The notes beneath the pieces were generated by a model that worked only from the letters and a program-made list of their open reading frames with translations, made no database searches and was not told the DNA's origin. 7,371 bases of DNA from an uncultured Alphaproteobacteria bacterium (GTDB taxonomy: Bacteria; Pseudomonadota; Alphaproteobacteria; HIMB59; GCA-002718135). The stretch is from assembly GCA_902519435.1 (NCBI GenBank), contig CABYKC010000027.1:1-7371 (forward strand). Reading direction: 5' to 3'. A program made the translations under genes and the position numbers. Positions 6,457 to 7,371 of this stretch are shown here, one piece after another. The stretch's first letter is position 1. Each line of letters opens with the position of its first letter.

Positions 6457-7371
6457 AAAAACTTTCCAATCGCTCTAATCCGGGAAATGCCCCCATCAGG
6501 ATAAATATTTAACTTCAAATAATTTATTTTTTTTATGTGTTGAGTTAAATTAATTTTTAATGATGAATTAGGTTTAAGACTTTTATTTTTTATTAAATAT
6601 TTCCAATTTTTGCTTTCATTTATTAATTTACTTACATTTATATTTTTTATTGAATAAAGACCTTGTACTGAGCAATGGGATGGATAATTACCTTTAAAAT
6701 AATGAGTTTCAATATTAAAATTTTCAATTAAACCAGGTTTTCCAAGTTTAATTATAACCCAATCATACCCTGAGCCTCTTCTTCTTTTAGTTTCCCAACC
6801 ATTGCCCATATTTTTAGATTTAAATGGAAGTAATAAATTTTCTGTCCTTCCAAAATGTTCATCGCTACATGCCACAATTTTTGATCCATTAAGGACACTA
6901 AGTAAATCAAATTTTTTATTTGGAAATTTTAATTTTGATACATCTAAATTTCCTAATAATTTTAATCTTGCAACTCCTCCATCTGGATAAATATTCAATC
7001 TTACGAAATTAAAAACTTTTTTATTCTGCTTAGTTTTAAAACCATGAAGATAATTTGGTTTAAGTTTTTTTTTTGATAAAATGTTTACCCAATTAAATTT
7101 ATTTTTTTCAAAATAACAAGCATCAATACTTGCATATTCAGGTTGGTTACCATTAAAATAGCTTGTGTCTATTTCAGCAAAATTAATTTTACCAGGAAGA
7201 CCTAATTTAATAGTAACATAATCATTTCCTTTAATTCTTTTTCTTCTTGTTTCCCATCCATCCATCCACTTCCCATTTTTATCATATACCCCTTCTTTAA
7301 AAATTGGCTGTTCATCTTTAAGCAATCTGGATGCTGATCCAAAAAACTGATCGGAAAAACTATGAATTTTT
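6453..7371 (-). CDS. alc: Allantoicase (partial, N-terminus beyond the window edge)
   Basis: Allantoate amidinohydrolase (EC 3.5.3.4): allantoate to (S)-ureidoglycolate plus urea, in the cytosol. 305 residues are visible; family members are about 330-350, so perhaps 20-40 N-terminal residues lie off the right edge. The protein shows the two-fold internal duplication of the family. In visible-residue numbering these pairs recur: SDQFFGSASRLL (6-17) and SDEHFGRTENLL (169-180); GWETRRKR (38-45) and GWETKRRR (191-198); YFNGNQPEYASI (72-83) and YFKGNYPSHCSV (224-235); LNIYPDGGVARLKLLG (125-140) and LNIYPDGGISRIRAIG (287-302). A TTG at 7325 could be mistaken for a start, but the frame stays open to the edge and residues upstream of it belong to the first repeat, so the gene is truncated by the window, not short. 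It is the first visible gene of the operon and overlaps the ureidoglycolate lyase gene by 4 bases. Confidence 0.93.
   Translation of the reverse strand, partial: KIHSFSDQFFGSASRLLKDEQPIFKEGVYDKNGKWMDGWETRRKRIKGNDYVTIKLGLPGKINFAEIDTSYFNGNQPEYASIDACYFEKNKFNWVNILSKKKLKPNYLHGFKTKQNKKVFNFVRLNIYPDGGVARLKLLGNLDVSKLKFPNKKFDLLSVLNGSKIVACSDEHFGRTENLLLPFKSKNMGNGWETKRRRGSGYDWVIIKLGKPGLIENFNIETHYFKGNYPSHCSVQGLYSIKNINVSKLINESKNWKYLIKNKSLKPNSSLKINLTQHIKKINYLKLNIYPDGGISRIRAIGKFL

Noticed and set aside
6802..6990. Plus-strand 62-codon frame opposite allantoicase
   Set aside because: Shadow of the conserved allantoicase repeat region; no independent support.
6453..7371. Internal repeats in allantoicase considered as a recent duplication or repeat element
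   Set aside because: The two halves match only at protein motif level; this is the ancient two-fold repeat typical of the allantoicase family.

Overview
The window is AT-rich with A/T-biased codon use, very short intergenic gaps and several overlapping genes. The gene families are bacterial: a type I ABC importer with a Sec-exported periplasmic binding protein, plus purine-degradation enzymes. This fits a streamlined marine alphaproteobacterium of the SAR11/Pelagibacterales type. That placement is inferred from base composition, compactness and gene content; no rRNA or other marker gene is present.

Layout. Left edge (1-112): a short spacer before a plus-strand gene. It may instead hold the start of a divergent membrane protein that runs off the window. 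113-790 (+): a flavin nitroreductase-fold protein that closely resembles iodotyrosine deiodinase. It converges on the rest of the window, and its stop codon shares a TTAA palindrome with the stop of the facing gene.

From the right edge down to 787, everything lies on the minus strand and reads as one operon. In transcription order it holds allantoicase (cut by the window edge), ureidoglycolate lyase, a double-domain ABC ATPase, two permeases, a BMP-family periplasmic binding protein and a Gpt-like purine phosphoribosyltransferase. The first five genes overlap one another by 4 to 8 bases. The binding-protein gene has its own 106-base leader with a strong ribosome binding site, and a hairpin terminator follows it, before the phosphoribosyltransferase gene.

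How the genes fit together: the BMP-type importer (relatives carry purine nucleosides) probably brings in a purine-derived compound. The phosphoribosyltransferase can salvage a 6-oxopurine base to a nucleotide. Allantoicase and ureidoglycolate lyase finish purine-ring catabolism: allantoate to ureidoglycolate plus urea, then glyoxylate plus urea. The operon therefore looks like a purine scavenging and nitrogen-acquisition unit. The upstream steps (xanthine oxidation, uricase, allantoinase) and any urease are not in the window. I saw no RNA genes, mobile elements or CRISPR array, and no gene-free stretch longer than about 112 bases.
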